This document shows, piece by piece, positions 49,911 to 59,568 of a stretch of 64,000 nucleotides of DNA; positions within the stretch are counted from its first letter, which is position 1, and every line of letters begins with the position of its first letter. Source of the DNA: Shinella yambaruensis (GTDB lineage: Bacteria > Pseudomonadota > Alphaproteobacteria > Rhizobiales > Rhizobiaceae). Position numbers and translations under genes: made by a program. Under the pieces are notes generated by a model that worked only from the letters and a program-made list of their open reading frames with translations, searched no databases and was not told the DNA's origin. The stretch spans positions 1 through 64,000 of the forward strand of contig NZ_JALJCK010000008.1 of NCBI RefSeq assembly GCF_022899355.1. Reading direction: 5' to 3'.

Positions 49911-50896
49911 TCGGCGGGCAGCAGGTAGCGCAGGCCCGCCTCGGCCGGGACCCGCGGGCGGAAGCGCCGGTAGGCGGCCTCCGCCTTGTCGCGCAGGATG
50001 CCGCCGGCAATGGCCGGCAGGGCGGCGGGGTTGCCGAAGGCGTAGGAGAGGGCCGCCCCGGCGCCATTCTCCCGCTTGCGGTCGAGAAAGTGGCGCAGGG
50101 CATGCCGGTTGCCGATCTGGCGGCAGTGCCGGCGCAGGACGGGAAGCGCCTCGGGGGGGATGCCGCCCGTCGCCAGGATGGCGCGTTCGGCGGCATGCAG
50201 CGCCGCCAGGTCCTCCGTGCGGTGCCGACCGCTGAGCGAGTTCTCGCGCACCAAGGCGCCGTAGCCGCAGCTCTCGATCACCGTATAGCGCGCGCCGTTC
50301 GCCAGCGCCCGCACATAGAGCTCGTAGTCCTCGCCAAGCCGCATCTCCTCGCGGTAGCGCAGCCCGTGCGCATCGAGAAAGGCGCGGCGCATGACCGGTT
50401 TCAGGAAGCCCAGTTCGCCGCGCGGCGCGCCGCGGCGGGAGATGTTGCCGAGCACGAAGGCCTTGAGATCGAGGCGGCGCGGGCGCGGCGCGAACCGTGC
50501 CGGCTGGCAGAGCGGTTCGGCTTCGGCCATGAAGGCGATGTTGTCGGCGATGAAATCCCAGTCCGGGCAGGCGAGCATCTGGCGAAAACGGCCGGGGAAG
50601 AAGACGTCGTCCGCATCGAGAATGGCGATCAGCGGTGCGCGGGACACGGCGATCGCCCGGTTGCGGGCCGCCGAAGGCCCGCGGTTCCGGGTGAAGCCCA
50701 GGATCTCCAGCCGGCCGCTCGCATCGTTCGCGGCGGCGGCGGCCGCCATGGTACGGTCGTCCGACCCGTCGTCCACCACCACGACCTCGGCCACTTCCGG
50801 CTGCGCAAGGGCCGAGCCGACGGCCCGTCCGATCGTCTGCTCGGCATTCTTCGCGGCAATGATGACGCAGACCGTTTCTTCCCGGGCCATGAGCAT
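49901..50896 (-). CDS. exoU: ExoU family glucosyltransferase
   Basis: GT2 glycosyltransferase of 331 residues. ETVCVIIAAKNAEQTIGRAV, EVVVVDDGSDDRT, GPSAARNRAIAVSRAP and AILDADDVFFPGR are the nucleotide- and metal-binding motifs, and LGEDYELYVRALANGARY has the ED motif. It resembles exoO closely in layout, as in S. meliloti. Start ATG 50896 or 50890, both after GAGGGGGG. It is transcribed towards exoV and away from exoX, which lies upstream on the same strand. Confidence 0.87.
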   Translation of the reverse strand: MLMAREETVCVIIAAKNAEQTIGRAVGSALAQPEVAEVVVVDDGSDDRTMAAAAAANDASGRLEILGFTRNRGPSAARNRAIAVSRAPLIAILDADDVFFPGRFRQMLACPDWDFIADNIAFMAEAEPLCQPARFAPRPRRLDLKAFVLGNISRRGAPRGELGFLKPVMRRAFLDAHGLRYREEMRLGEDYELYVRALANGARYTVIESCGYGALVRENSLSGRHRTEDLAALHAAERAILATGGIPPEALPVLRRHCRQIGNRHALRHFLDRKRENGAGAALSYAFGNPAALPAIAGGILRDKAEAAYRRFRPRVPAEAGLRYLLPAEPV

Positions 50897-50996
50897 ACCC
50901 CCCTCACGCGTTGAACCATGGCGCGGCCTGCCCGCGCTGCAATGCAGCATGAAAGGGGAAAAGGGCACAAAAACGGCCCGCGCGAGGACGCGGCGA

Positions 50997-51323
50997 TCAG
51001 GGCTTGGAGTGGCCGGGCTCGTTCATCGAAACGGGGACCTTGCTCTTCGCCGCATCCCGGGTCTTGTCGGCGTCCGGCGTGCCGGGGCCAATCCCCTGCC
51101 GGCGCTCCCGGGCCGCGCGCCAGACCAGGAAGAGGGTGGTGAGGAAATAGCCGATCTGGATGAGGACGGCGCAGAGGAACGTCTGGAGGGCGGTGGTGGC
51201 GAGCGAGCCGGTGGAAAGATAGGTCACCACGGCAAAGGCGACGAGCGCGATGGCCATGCTGAGGAAGAAGCGTGGCGCATAGGCCATGCTGTCCCGCCAC
51301 TTTTTGTCCGGCACGCGTTTCAT
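50997..51323 (-). CDS. exoX: ExoX, exopolysaccharide production repressor
   Basis: Small inner-membrane protein that lowers succinoglycan output, in S. meliloti by acting after transcription in balance with ExoY/ExoF. It has 108 residues with two membrane helices, YAPRFFLSMAIALVAFAVV and TFLCAVLIQIGYFLTTLFLVW, joined by a short loop TYLSTGSLATTAL; this layout and wording match ExoX. The C-terminal tail is polar. Start ATG 51323 chosen, with 51287 possible. Divergent from exoY across a long AT-rich control region. Confidence 0.85.
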   Translation of the reverse strand: MKRVPDKKWRDSMAYAPRFFLSMAIALVAFAVVTYLSTGSLATTALQTFLCAVLIQIGYFLTTLFLVWRAARERRQGIGPGTPDADKTRDAAKSKVPVSMNEPGHSKP

Positions 51324-52002
51324 CGTTGGAATCCGCCTTCTCCTCGCAGGCTGTGGGGCACTATAGTGTGTTTCCACCGGTGCAATCAACGGCAAGAGCC
51401 GCGCAGGCGCCCACATCGGCTCCACCCTAGCCCGGCGACCTTGCGCTTCCGTTAAACGCCGCAGCGCCCGATTCGTTGCCTTGTTCCTGCCTCAATCGGG
51501 ACATGGTCCACGCCGCATGCGGGTTATCCCGCCGCCAGCCTATCCGCGGGGTTGCGAAGGAAGGGCGCGGCGGATCAAATTTTATTACCGATTCAACGCT
51601 TCTTTGCCGGAAACTGTGCGTTGCAAAAATAATATTGCGATGCAAAATAATTCGCGGTTTCCATGTATATTATCGCGAGTTTTGCAATCTGCCGCAGAGG
51701 ATTCCGGGAATGAACCGTAATTCATCGGCTTGTGATTCATCAAAAGAAGTGATGCTGAAACTTTCAAGGTAAAACCGCAGAAGTGCCATGGCCTTACCGC
51801 AGCGAAAAAGCTTGCCATTGAACCTGGATGAACATAACAGAACTTCAATTTAGCACATAAAGAATTTCTTAAATTCGAGTGCATCGCCCTTGTCCACGGC
51901 TTCACATTTCAAAAAACAAACTGTGACCACACAGTCCGCATTGGATGACGGGACGCGTCCGAGGGGACCGACCCTATCGCAAATCCAAGTGGAGCCATCT
52001 CT
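51324..52002. promoter_or_regulatory. AT-rich exoX-exoY control region
   Basis: About 680 bases without a gene, much richer in A and T than any other part of the window, most clearly 51586-51800 and 51840-51925. A near-direct repeat TGCAAAAATAAT (51622-51633) and TGCAAAATAAT (51641-51651) lies 19 bases apart, about two helical turns, beside ATGTATATTATCGCG (51663-51677). AT-rich targets of this sort are bound by the rhizobial Ros/MucR zinc-finger proteins that control exo genes. Exact promoters could not be fixed. Confidence 0.6.
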
Positions 52003-52680
52003 ATGAAGTCCGCGACACGATCGGCCAGTTCGCCGTATTTCAGTTCGTTTGCAACCGGCGCGCCGCCGGTGGGGGGAATATCGAAACGAAGCTTCGACAT
52101 CCTGGTGGCGCTCGGCGCCATCATCGTCATCAGCCCCATCTTCCTGATGATCATGGCGCTGGTGAAATTCTCCGACGGCGGCAGCGTCTTCTACGGCCAT
52201 CGCCGCATCGGCTATAACGGCACGACCTTCCGCTGCCTGAAATTCCGCACCATGGCGGAAAACGGCGATGCCATCCTGCAGCAGTATCTGAAGGACAATC
52301 CGGCCGCCTATGAGGAGTGGCGCACCGCCCGCAAGCTGCAATACGATCCGCGGGTGACCCTCGTCGGCACCGTGTTGCGCAAGCTCAGCCTCGATGAGCT
52401 GCCGCAGCTCTTCAACATCCTGCGCGGCGAGATGAGCCTCGTCGGGCCGCGCCCGGTGGTCGAGGACGAGCTGGAGCTCTACGAGGCCTCCGCCATCTAC
52501 TATCTCCAGACCCGCCCCGGCCTCACCGGTCTCTGGCAGGTCAGCGGGCGCAACGATGTGTCCTATGCGGCGCGCGTCGCCTTCGACACGCATTATGTCC
52601 GCAACTGGTCGCTGGTGAGCGATCTCATGATCGTCGCCCGTACCATCCCGGCCGTCTGCCTTTCGCGCGGCAGCTATTGA
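52003..52680 (+). CDS. exoY: ExoY, undecaprenyl-phosphate galactose phosphotransferase
   Basis: Starts succinoglycan synthesis by placing galactose-1-phosphate on undecaprenyl phosphate; 225 residues. One N-terminal membrane helix ([23 protein letters not shown], about 29-51) and the polyprenyl-phosphate sugar transferase core: [51 protein letters not shown] and [14 protein letters not shown]. First of exoY-exoF-exoQ-exoZ. Expression is probably set by the AT-rich region upstream. Confidence 0.95.
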   Translation: MKSATRSASSPYFSSFATGAPPVGGISKRSFDILVALGAIIVISPIFLMIMALVKFSDGGSVFYGHRRIGYNGTTFRCLKFRTMAENGDAILQQYLKDNPAAYEEWRTARKLQYDPRVTLVGTVLRKLSLDELPQLFNILRGEMSLVGPRPVVEDELELYEASAIYYLQTRPGLTGLWQVSGRNDVSYAARVAFDTHYVRNWSLVSDLMIVARTIPAVCLSRGSY

Positions 52681-52736
52681 TCCGGAAGACGCGCCCGCGG
52701 CCCCGGCTGCGGGACGCCCGGAAGACAGGGGTTTCC

Positions 52737-54008
52737 ATGAAGACGAAGACACCGAACGCGGCGTTCGCCGCGGCCGCTTTTCCCATGAAGGCGCGCACGG
52801 CGCTCTGCCTCGCGCTTCTCCTCATCGCCGGCCCGGCAGGTGCACAGGTCGGCGAATACCGGCTCGGGGTGATGGACAAGCTGCGCATCCGCGTGGCGGA
52901 ATGGCAGACCGCCGAGGGCGCGATCCGCGACTGGAGCGCCGTCAGCGGCGACTACAGCGTCGGGGCGGACGGGGCGGTTTCCGTGCCGTTCCTCGGCCCG
53001 CTGCCGGCGGACGGCCGCACCACCGGCGAGCTTGCCGAGGAGATCGGCCAGAAGATGCAGGTCCTCTTCGGCCTGCGCGACCGCCCGTCCGCCTCGGTGG
53101 AGATCGCCGAATACCGGCCGGTCTATCTTGCCGGCGAGGTGCAGACGCCGGGCGCCTATCCCTATGCGCCGGGACTGACGGTGCTGAAGGCCGTCAGCTT
53201 CGGCGGCGGCCTGCGCCGCGCCGATGCCGGCCAGCGCTTCACGCGGGATTTCCTGCGCTCCGAAGGCGAGGCGGCCGTCTTCCTTGCCGAGCGCAACCGC
53301 CTGCTGGTCCGCCGCGCCCGCATCCACGCGGAGATGAACAACGCCAAGGGCATCGCCATGCCGAAGGAGCTCGGCGATACCGAGGAGGCGCGCGCGCTGA
53401 TGGAGAGCGAGAAGGCGCTGATGGTCTCGCGGGAGAAGCGCCTGCGCCTGCAATTGACGGCGCTCGCCGATCTGAAATCCCTGCTGGGCACCGAGATCGA
53501 CGCCCTCGCCAAGAAATCGCAGACCCAGACGCGGCAGCTCGAACTCGTCCAGGCCGATCTCGACAAGGTCGACACGCTCGCCGAAAAGGGCCTTGCGATC
53601 AGCTCCCGGCGGCTGGCGCTGGAGCAGCGCACCGCCGACCTGCAGGCCGCCCTGCTGGACATCGACACCGCCTCGCTGAAGGCCAAGCAGGACATCAACA
53701 AGGCCACGCAGGACGAGACCAACCTCACGAACGACTGGGACGCGCAGCTTGCCCAGGAATTGCAGAACACCGAGCAGGAGCTCGACACGCTGGCCCTGAA
53801 GCTCGGCACGAGCCGCAGCCTGATGTCGGAGGCGCTGATGCAATCGGCCGATGCGGCCGCCTTCAAGGACGGGCTCTCCTCCGCCAACATCGCCTATTCG
53901 ATCCTGCGCACGGTGAAGGGCAAGGCCGAAGAGATCGCCGCCACCGAGACGACGCCGGTCCTGCCGGGCGATGTCGTCAAGGTGGGGCTGAGCCTGAAGA
54001 CGCAGTGA
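52737..54008 (+). CDS. exoF: ExoF, outer-membrane polysaccharide export-type protein
   Basis: Periplasmic/outer-membrane protein of the Wza/KpsD group needed with ExoY for the first sugar step and for export; 423 residues. The signal segment KARTALCLALLLIAGPAGAQ ends at about residue 36. Then come the export domain (YRLGVMDKLRIRVAEW, SVPFLGPLPADGRTTGELAEEI) and a SLBB domain (VYLAGEVQTPGAYPYAPGLTV). A long coiled coil fills about residues 180-400. Start ATG 52737 keeps the length near the 421 residues known for S. meliloti ExoF. Confidence 0.92.
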   Translation: MKTKTPNAAFAAAAFPMKARTALCLALLLIAGPAGAQVGEYRLGVMDKLRIRVAEWQTAEGAIRDWSAVSGDYSVGADGAVSVPFLGPLPADGRTTGELAEEIGQKMQVLFGLRDRPSASVEIAEYRPVYLAGEVQTPGAYPYAPGLTVLKAVSFGGGLRRADAGQRFTRDFLRSEGEAAVFLAERNRLLVRRARIHAEMNNAKGIAMPKELGDTEEARALMESEKALMVSREKRLRLQLTALADLKSLLGTEIDALAKKSQTQTRQLELVQADLDKVDTLAEKGLAISSRRLALEQRTADLQAALLDIDTASLKAKQDINKATQDETNLTNDWDAQLAQELQNTEQELDTLALKLGTSRSLMSEALMQSADAAAFKDGLSSANIAYSILRTVKGKAEEIAATETTPVLPGDVVKVGLSLKTQ

Positions 54009-54015
54009 GCCGGCC

Positions 54016-55293
54016 ATGCGGATCGCCAAGGCAAGCCTGATCGACCCCGGGGCCAACACGGCCTATGCCGCGACCGCCGTCGCGCTGTCCTTCTTCGTCT
54101 TCGCCTATTCCTTCCGCTTCGGCCAGGTGTCGATCCTCGCCTATTACGCGCTGTGGCTGCCGCTGGTCATCGTCGATTACCGGCGGGTGCTCGGCAATTA
54201 TGCGCGCTACGGCTGGATCTTCGCCTTCGCCGTCTTCGCGTGCCTCTCCGTCTTCTGGTCGCAGGCGCCAGGCGTCACCGCCCGCGCGGGCGTGCAATAT
54301 CTCTCCCATGTCGTCTGCGCGCTGATCGCCATGCGCGTCGTCGACACGCGCACGCTGGTGCGCGGCGGCCTTGCCGGCACGGCGCTCGTTTTGTGTTATT
54401 CGCTCGTCTTCGGCGTCTATCATCTCGATCCGCTCGACGGCACCTACAGCTTCGTCGGCGCCTTCGCCTCCAAGAACCAGCTCGGCTTCTACGCCTCGCT
54501 CGCCGTGCTCTTCGCCTTCGCCGCGCTCTTCCTCGGGGCCGAGCGCGGGGCGTGGAAGCTCGTCGCCCTCGTCTGCGTGGCCGTCGCGCTCTACTGCCTG
54601 AAAGCCTCGCAATCGGCGACCTCGGTGCTGACGACCGCCGCTGTCGCGGGCCTCTGCCTCGGGCTGAAGGCGCTGGAATGGCTGGCGCCGGCGCACCGCA
54701 AGATGCTGTTTCTCGTGCTTGCCGTCTTCGCCGTCCTCGTGCTCCTCGCCGGTGCCTATGGCGGCGGCTATGCGCTGGTGCTCGGCGCCTTCGGCAAGGA
54801 TGCGACGCTGACGGGGCGCACCTATCTCTGGCAGCAGGGCATCGAGACGGCCGCGGCCGCGCCCTTCGTCGGTATCGGCTACCAGGCCTTCTGGGTGCAG
54901 GGTTTTGCCGAGGCCGAGCGGCTGTGGGCCGCCTTCTTCATCGGCACCCGCTCGGGCTTCCATTTCCACAACACCTTCATCGCCGCGACGGTGGAGACCG
55001 GGCTGATCGGCTGCCTCTTGCTGTCGATGGTGCTGCTCGCCGCGCTGGCCGGCCATCTCCACCGGCTCCTCTCGGCGGCGCACGACCTGGAGGCGCTGGT
55101 CCTCTTCACCGTGGCGGCGCTGCTCGCGGTGCGCACCTTCGTCGAGATCGACATCCTCAATCCCTATCACGTCGGCTCGTTCCTGCTCTATTTCGCCGCC
55201 GGCAAGCTGGCCGATGCCCGCCGCGCCCGAAGGGGGCAGCCGGTCTACCGCGTCAGGCTGCCGCTGCGCGCAGAAGGGACGGTCCGTCCATGA
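54016..55293 (+). CDS. exoQ: ExoQ, Wzy-type succinoglycan polymerase
   Basis: Inner-membrane polymerase with about 11 helices in 425 residues. The O-antigen ligase/Wzy motif GAFASKNQLGFYASLAVLFA and the large periplasmic loop with LTGRTYLWQQGIETAAAAPF, GIGYQAFWVQGF and FHFHNTFIAATVETGLIG are typical of ExoQ. It polymerises repeat units, mainly for high-molecular-weight succinoglycan. The stop overlaps the exoZ start (ATGA). Confidence 0.92.
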   Translation: MRIAKASLIDPGANTAYAATAVALSFFVFAYSFRFGQVSILAYYALWLPLVIVDYRRVLGNYARYGWIFAFAVFACLSVFWSQAPGVTARAGVQYLSHVVCALIAMRVVDTRTLVRGGLAGTALVLCYSLVFGVYHLDPLDGTYSFVGAFASKNQLGFYASLAVLFAFAALFLGAERGAWKLVALVCVAVALYCLKASQSATSVLTTAAVAGLCLGLKALEWLAPAHRKMLFLVLAVFAVLVLLAGAYGGGYALVLGAFGKDATLTGRTYLWQQGIETAAAAPFVGIGYQAFWVQGFAEAERLWAAFFIGTRSGFHFHNTFIAATVETGLIGCLLLSMVLLAALAGHLHRLLSAAHDLEALVLFTVAALLAVRTFVEIDILNPYHVGSFLLYFAAGKLADARRARRGQPVYRVRLPLRAEGTVRP

Positions 55294-56321
55294 CGCAGGA
55301 AAGCCGGCCGGCGACGCTCTACGGCATCCAGTACCTGCGGGCGCTCGCCGCGCTCGCGGTCGTCTTCTTCCATGCCGGCGAGCGCAGCGGCCATGCGCTG
55401 GCGATCGGCGCGGCGGGGGTCGACGTCTTCTTCGTCATCAGCGGCTTCATCATGTGGGTGATCGTCGCGCGGCGGCCGGTCTCGCCCGGCCGTTTCCTCG
55501 CCGAGCGGCTGCGCCGCATCGTGCCCGTCTACTGGCTGGCGACCGGCGTGATGGCGGCGGGCGCGCTGCTCGGCCTCTTCCCCAATCTCGTGCTGACGGC
55601 ACTCCACCTCCTCGCCTCGCTGTTCTTCGTGCCCTTGCCCTCGCCGAGCAGCGGGGAGGTCTGGCCGGTCCTCGTCCAGGGCTGGACGCTCAATTACGAA
55701 CTCTTCTTCTACGCCGTCTTCGCCGCCTGCCTGCTCCTGCCCGCGCGCATGAGGCTTGCCGCCGTCGCCGCGATCTTCCTCGCCCTCGTGGCGCTCGGCC
55801 TCGCGGTGACGAGCGAGAACCCGCTCTTCGTCACCTATACCCGGCCGATCATCCTGGAATTCGTGGCGGGCATGCTGATCGGCCGGCTGTGGCTCGCCGG
55901 GCGGGTGCGCGGCCGGGGGCTCGGCCTTGCGCTCGTCGTCCTGTCGCTCGCCGGCTTCGCCGTGATCGGCCTCCTGCGGCTGCCCTTCGACGAATGGACC
56001 TGCGGCCCGCTCGCGGCCATGCTCGTCTACGGCACCGCGGCGCTGGAGCGGGAAGGCGGCGTGCCGCACCTGCGGCTTCCCGCGCTCCTCGGCGATGCCT
56101 CCTATTCGATCTATCTCTGGCACACCTTCGCCATCTCGGTCGTGGCGAAGGCGGGAACGATGCTCGGCCTGGCGCCGGCGCTCGTCTTCCTCGCCTCTGT
56201 CCTCGCCGGCCTCCTTGCCGGCCTTGCCGGCTACCGCCTCATCGAGCGCCCGCTGCTGCGCGGGTTTTCCGGAAAGCGCCGCCCAGAGGTCGCCCGCAAG
56301 GCAGTCGCCGCCGAGGGATAA
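55290..56321 (+). CDS. exoZ: ExoZ, succinoglycan acetyltransferase (acyltransferase 3 family)
   Basis: Integral membrane O-acetyltransferase of 343 residues with about 10 helices. GIQYLRALAALAVVFFHAGE carries the Arg and His of the family, then VDVFFVISGFIMWVI, FLAERLRRIVPVYWLAT and LLGDASYSIYLWHTFAIS. Start ATG 55290 overlaps exoQ, so the acetylase is translationally coupled to the polymerase. exoB (UDP-glucose 4-epimerase), next in S. meliloti, is absent: a two-component system follows on the other strand. Confidence 0.9.
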   Translation: MTQESRPATLYGIQYLRALAALAVVFFHAGERSGHALAIGAAGVDVFFVISGFIMWVIVARRPVSPGRFLAERLRRIVPVYWLATGVMAAGALLGLFPNLVLTALHLLASLFFVPLPSPSSGEVWPVLVQGWTLNYELFFYAVFAACLLLPARMRLAAVAAIFLALVALGLAVTSENPLFVTYTRPIILEFVAGMLIGRLWLAGRVRGRGLGLALVVLSLAGFAVIGLLRLPFDEWTCGPLAAMLVYGTAALEREGGVPHLRLPALLGDASYSIYLWHTFAISVVAKAGTMLGLAPALVFLASVLAGLLAGLAGYRLIERPLLRGFSGKRRPEVARKAVAAEG

Positions 56322-56390
56322 CGCATCCGTCCATGAGCCCGTTCTGCCTGACGGCATCTCCCGCTTTGGAAGGAAACCGTTGCCGTTCTC

Positions 56391-56520
56391 CCCTTCTCCC
56401 CCGCGGGGAGAAGGTGCCGGCAGGCGGATGAGGGGGAGGTCGAAGGCGTAAGTGATCCGTCCGAGCCACCCCCTCATCCGGCCCTTCGGGCCACCTTCTC
56501 CCCGCGGGGGAGAAGGGGAA
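56391..56520. repeat. Composite palindromic intergenic element, copy C
   Basis: CTTCTCCCCCGCGGGGAGAAG, GTGCCGGCAGGCGGATGAGG, a spacer with CGAAGGCGTAAGTGATCCGT, then CCCCCTCATCCGGCCCTTCG and GGGCCACCTTCTCCCCGCGG. It differs from copy B at only a few positions, and its spacer is related too. It lies between convergent exoZ and the histidine kinase gene. The rest of the 56322-56644 gap shows no gene. Confidence 0.75.
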
Positions 56521-56644
56521 GGAGGCAATGCCGAATTCCACATGCCATTGTCTTGCTCTCAGGGGGAGAAGGTCGGACGCTCGTATTTCAGGTGCAGGGG
56601 ATACCGCGGATTACGCGCCCGGCACGGGGGTTGGGGAGGGGACT

Positions 56645-58762
56645 TCACGCCGGGCGATTGCCCTCCGGCCCGAGCGGTGGAAAGGTGAGTTCCACCTCCG
56701 TGCCCCGTCCCGGTGCCGAGAGGATGCGGGCGTCGCCGCCGCTCTGGCGCACGAAGCCGTAGACCACGGCAAGGCCGAGGCCGGCGCCGCCTTCCTCGTC
56801 GCGTGTGGTGAAGTAAGGCTCGAAGGCTTTGTCGGCGGCTTCCGGCGACATGCCGATTCCCTCGTCGGCCACCGACACCACGACGCCGGCCCCGCCGCCG
56901 AGGCAGCGGATGAGGATCGTCCCGCCCGACGGCATGGCGGCTGCGGCATTGAGGCAGAGGTTGAGGATGGATTGCTCGAACAGCGCTGCATCGAGCAGCA
57001 CCGCCGGCAGGCCTTCGGCAATGTCGAAGACGAGCCGGCACTTCTCGCCGACGGCGATTTCCAGCACGTCCGCCATGCCGCGCAGCAGCGCGCCGATTTC
57101 CACCGCGCCCGGATGGATCGGCTGCTGGCTGCCGATGGAGAGCATGCTGCCGGCCAGCGACCGGCCCCGGTCGGCCGCCTTGCGGATGCGGGCGAGATGC
57201 CGCTTCTGCCGGTCGTTGAAGCCGGTCTCGCGCTCCAGGAGACCGAGGCTGCCGGTGATGATGCCGATCATGTTGCCGACTTCGTGGCTCACCTGGTGCG
57301 TCATGCGCATGATGCCGTCGAGGCGCTGGATCTTGGCCGCCTCCGCCTCCTGCCGGTCGATATCGGTGACGTCGCGCGCAAGCAGCACGATGCCGCCGTC
57401 CGGCTGGCGCGACAGCGAGACCTCCGTCACCCGCCCCGCCGCGGAGCGATGGCGCAGCACGGAGCGATCCTCGAGCGCGCCCGCCTCGCTTTCGGCCGGC
57501 AGCAACATCGGGTCGATCTCGGGGATCGGGGCGACGAATTTGCGCACCGGCAGTTTGCGCGCCGAGCCCGACCAGCCGACGAGCTCGATGACGCGGCGGT
57601 TCATGGTGATCGGCTTGCCGCGCGGATCGAACAGCGCGATGCCCTCGTTCATGGTGCGGAAGGTGGAGCGGATGGTGCGCGCGGCGGCCTCGGCGGTGCG
57701 CCGCAGCCGCGAGACGCGCTCGACGCTCTCGCGGAAGGCGCGGAAGGCCTCCAGCAGCCGCACCAGCTCGGTTTCCGTGCCGTCATAGCGCGGGGCATCG
57801 ACGTCCTTGCGCCCTTCCGCCAGCGCGTTCATGCCGTTCGACAGCGCGACGATGCCGCGCGAGACGCGCATGACGGAGCGGATGGAGAAGATCGCCATGA
57901 CGAGCACGAGCAGCGCGGCGAAGGCGACGATGACGAGCAGGCGGCTCAGCGCATCGGAGGTCGAGACGAGATCGTCGTTGAGGCCGCGGGCGACCGCCTC
58001 GCTCTGGGTCTCCGTGGCGTGCGAGAGATCGCGCGAGACGGAATGCAGCCGCGAGACGGCGGCGCGGATGGCGAACATTTCGAGGAGGTAGCGGGTCTGC
58101 GCCTCGAAGACGCGCTCATAGGGGGCGAACTCGGCGGCGGAAAACCCGTTTGGGGCGGCGCGCACAAGGCGCGGCGCGGTTTCGGCAACATAGCGGCGGC
58201 GCAGTTCCCCGAGCTGGAACAGGCTGTCGGAATTGGAGGCCGACTGCACGATGGCGTTCAGCCGCCGGCGGAAATCGGTGTCGGCGATGCCGCTGCCCGT
58301 GGCGATCTCGCCGAGCGCGGCGGCGGCCTCGGCCTTGTGCTGCTGGGCGCTGTCCGCATCGCCCGCAAGCATCATGGTCTGCGTGCGGATCGTCTCCAGC
58401 AGCTCGACGATGCGGGTGCTGGCAAGACCCTTCACGGCCGCCGCCCCGCTTTCCGGCGCCATGGTGCGCAGCAGCGTATCGACCTGCGCGACCACCGAGC
58501 GGCTTTCGCTGGAGACCCGGTAGGGCGAGGTGGCGTTCATCAGGAAGGGGGCGCTGGAGACGAGGTCGGAAACCTGGCGCGAGACGAGCGAGGCCTTGGC
58601 GAGGCTCGAAAAGGCCTGCAGGCCGTAGCTCGCCATCTCCTCGCGTGCCCGCTGCAGGCCGTAGATGGCGATGGTCGACAGGCTGAAGACGAGCACGCAG
58701 ATGAAGACGATCGCAAACGGCAGGCGGAAGGCGATCGAGGAGAGGAAGGGGCGGCTGATCAC
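56645..58762 (-). CDS. Membrane sensor histidine kinase with large periplasmic domain
   Basis: A 705-residue kinase. Membrane helices at about 12-34 and 275-295 enclose a roughly 240-residue, mostly helical periplasmic sensor. HAMP follows at about 296-350, a PAS-like domain at about 360-470 (STFRTMNEGIALFDPRGKPI), then the H-box MTHQVSHEVGNMIGIITG with His493. The ATPase boxes are NLCLNAAAAM (N), VADEGIGMSP (G1) and GGAGLGLAVVYGFV (G2). The H-box and helical sensor are like TorS/PgtB-type kinases. The GTG start overlaps the regulator gene by four bases. Its neighbours suggest it senses the ligand of the AfuA-like proteins. Confidence 0.88.
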   Translation of the reverse strand: MISRPFLSSIAFRLPFAIVFICVLVFSLSTIAIYGLQRAREEMASYGLQAFSSLAKASLVSRQVSDLVSSAPFLMNATSPYRVSSESRSVVAQVDTLLRTMAPESGAAAVKGLASTRIVELLETIRTQTMMLAGDADSAQQHKAEAAAALGEIATGSGIADTDFRRRLNAIVQSASNSDSLFQLGELRRRYVAETAPRLVRAAPNGFSAAEFAPYERVFEAQTRYLLEMFAIRAAVSRLHSVSRDLSHATETQSEAVARGLNDDLVSTSDALSRLLVIVAFAALLVLVMAIFSIRSVMRVSRGIVALSNGMNALAEGRKDVDAPRYDGTETELVRLLEAFRAFRESVERVSRLRRTAEAAARTIRSTFRTMNEGIALFDPRGKPITMNRRVIELVGWSGSARKLPVRKFVAPIPEIDPMLLPAESEAGALEDRSVLRHRSAAGRVTEVSLSRQPDGGIVLLARDVTDIDRQEAEAAKIQRLDGIMRMTHQVSHEVGNMIGIITGSLGLLERETGFNDRQKRHLARIRKAADRGRSLAGSMLSIGSQQPIHPGAVEIGALLRGMADVLEIAVGEKCRLVFDIAEGLPAVLLDAALFEQSILNLCLNAAAAMPSGGTILIRCLGGGAGVVVSVADEGIGMSPEAADKAFEPYFTTRDEEGGAGLGLAVVYGFVRQSGGDARILSAPGRGTEVELTFPPLGPEGNRPA

Positions 58763-59499
58763 GGTGAAAGCTCGCCATCGTCTGTGTCGAGCACGTAGCC
58801 CTTGCCGCGCCGCGTCTTGATATGGCGCGGCAGGTCCGGGTTGCGCTCGATCTTGCGGCGCAGGCGCAGCACCAGCACGTCGACGTTGCGGTCGATGTAG
58901 CGGTCGCTCTCCGCGCCGAGCCGGTCGAGGATATGCGCGCGGCTGACCGGGATGTTCGGCGTCTCGGCGAGGATTTCGAGCAGGGCGAATTCGGCGCCGG
59001 TCAGCGACTTTGCGGGATCGGTGCGGCAGACGGCGCGGCGGTTCGCAAGGTCCACCGACCAGTCGCCGAGCTTCAGGGACGCCGGTTCGTGCTCGCGCTC
59101 GCTGTCCCGCTCGGGCTTCAGCGAGGGAATCGTGCGGCGCAGCACGGCCTTGATGCGCGCCGTCAGCTCGATCGGTTCGAAGGGCTTGACGACATAGTCG
59201 TCCGCCGCCGTCTCCAGCCCCAGCACGCGGTCGGCGGCGCTGCCCGCCGCCGTCACCATGACGATGCCGATATTGGTCTGCGCGCGCAGGCGCTGGGCGA
59301 ACACCCTGCCGGAAATGCCGGGCAGGTTATGGTCGACGAGCACGAGATGCACGCTCTCGCGCGCCAGCACGCCCGCGGCGGCCTCCGCCGACGGCGCGGT
59401 CACCGGTATCCAGCCCTCCGCCTCCACCAGGTCGGAGATGAGCTCCGCCATGTCCGGATCGTCCTCGACGATCAGAATCCGTATCCTCTCGTTCAACAC
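58759..59499 (-). CDS. OmpR-family response regulator
   Basis: A 246-residue regulator with receiver domain (ILIVEDDPDM acidic pocket, phospho-acceptor Asp56 in LVLVDHNLPG, VMVTAAG, DYVVKPFEP) and C-terminal winged helix (LTGAEFALLEILAETPNIPV, RNVDVLVLRLRRKIE, IKTRRGKGYVL). Start at GTG 59499 because GGAGG stands seven bases before it; the frame runs further upstream through the likely promoter. It is co-transcribed with the kinase and divergent from the first binding-protein gene, which it probably controls through the repeats at 59569-59641. Confidence 0.9.
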   Translation of the reverse strand: MLNERIRILIVEDDPDMAELISDLVEAEGWIPVTAPSAEAAAGVLARESVHLVLVDHNLPGISGRVFAQRLRAQTNIGIVMVTAAGSAADRVLGLETAADDYVVKPFEPIELTARIKAVLRRTIPSLKPERDSEREHEPASLKLGDWSVDLANRRAVCRTDPAKSLTGAEFALLEILAETPNIPVSRAHILDRLGAESDRYIDRNVDVLVLRLRRKIERNPDLPRHIKTRRGKGYVLDTDDGELSP

Positions 59500-59568
59500 A
59501 TACCTTCCTCCCGCGCCCATCATAGTGAGGCCGGGATGATTGTTCAAAGCGGCTCGCATTATGCGGCC

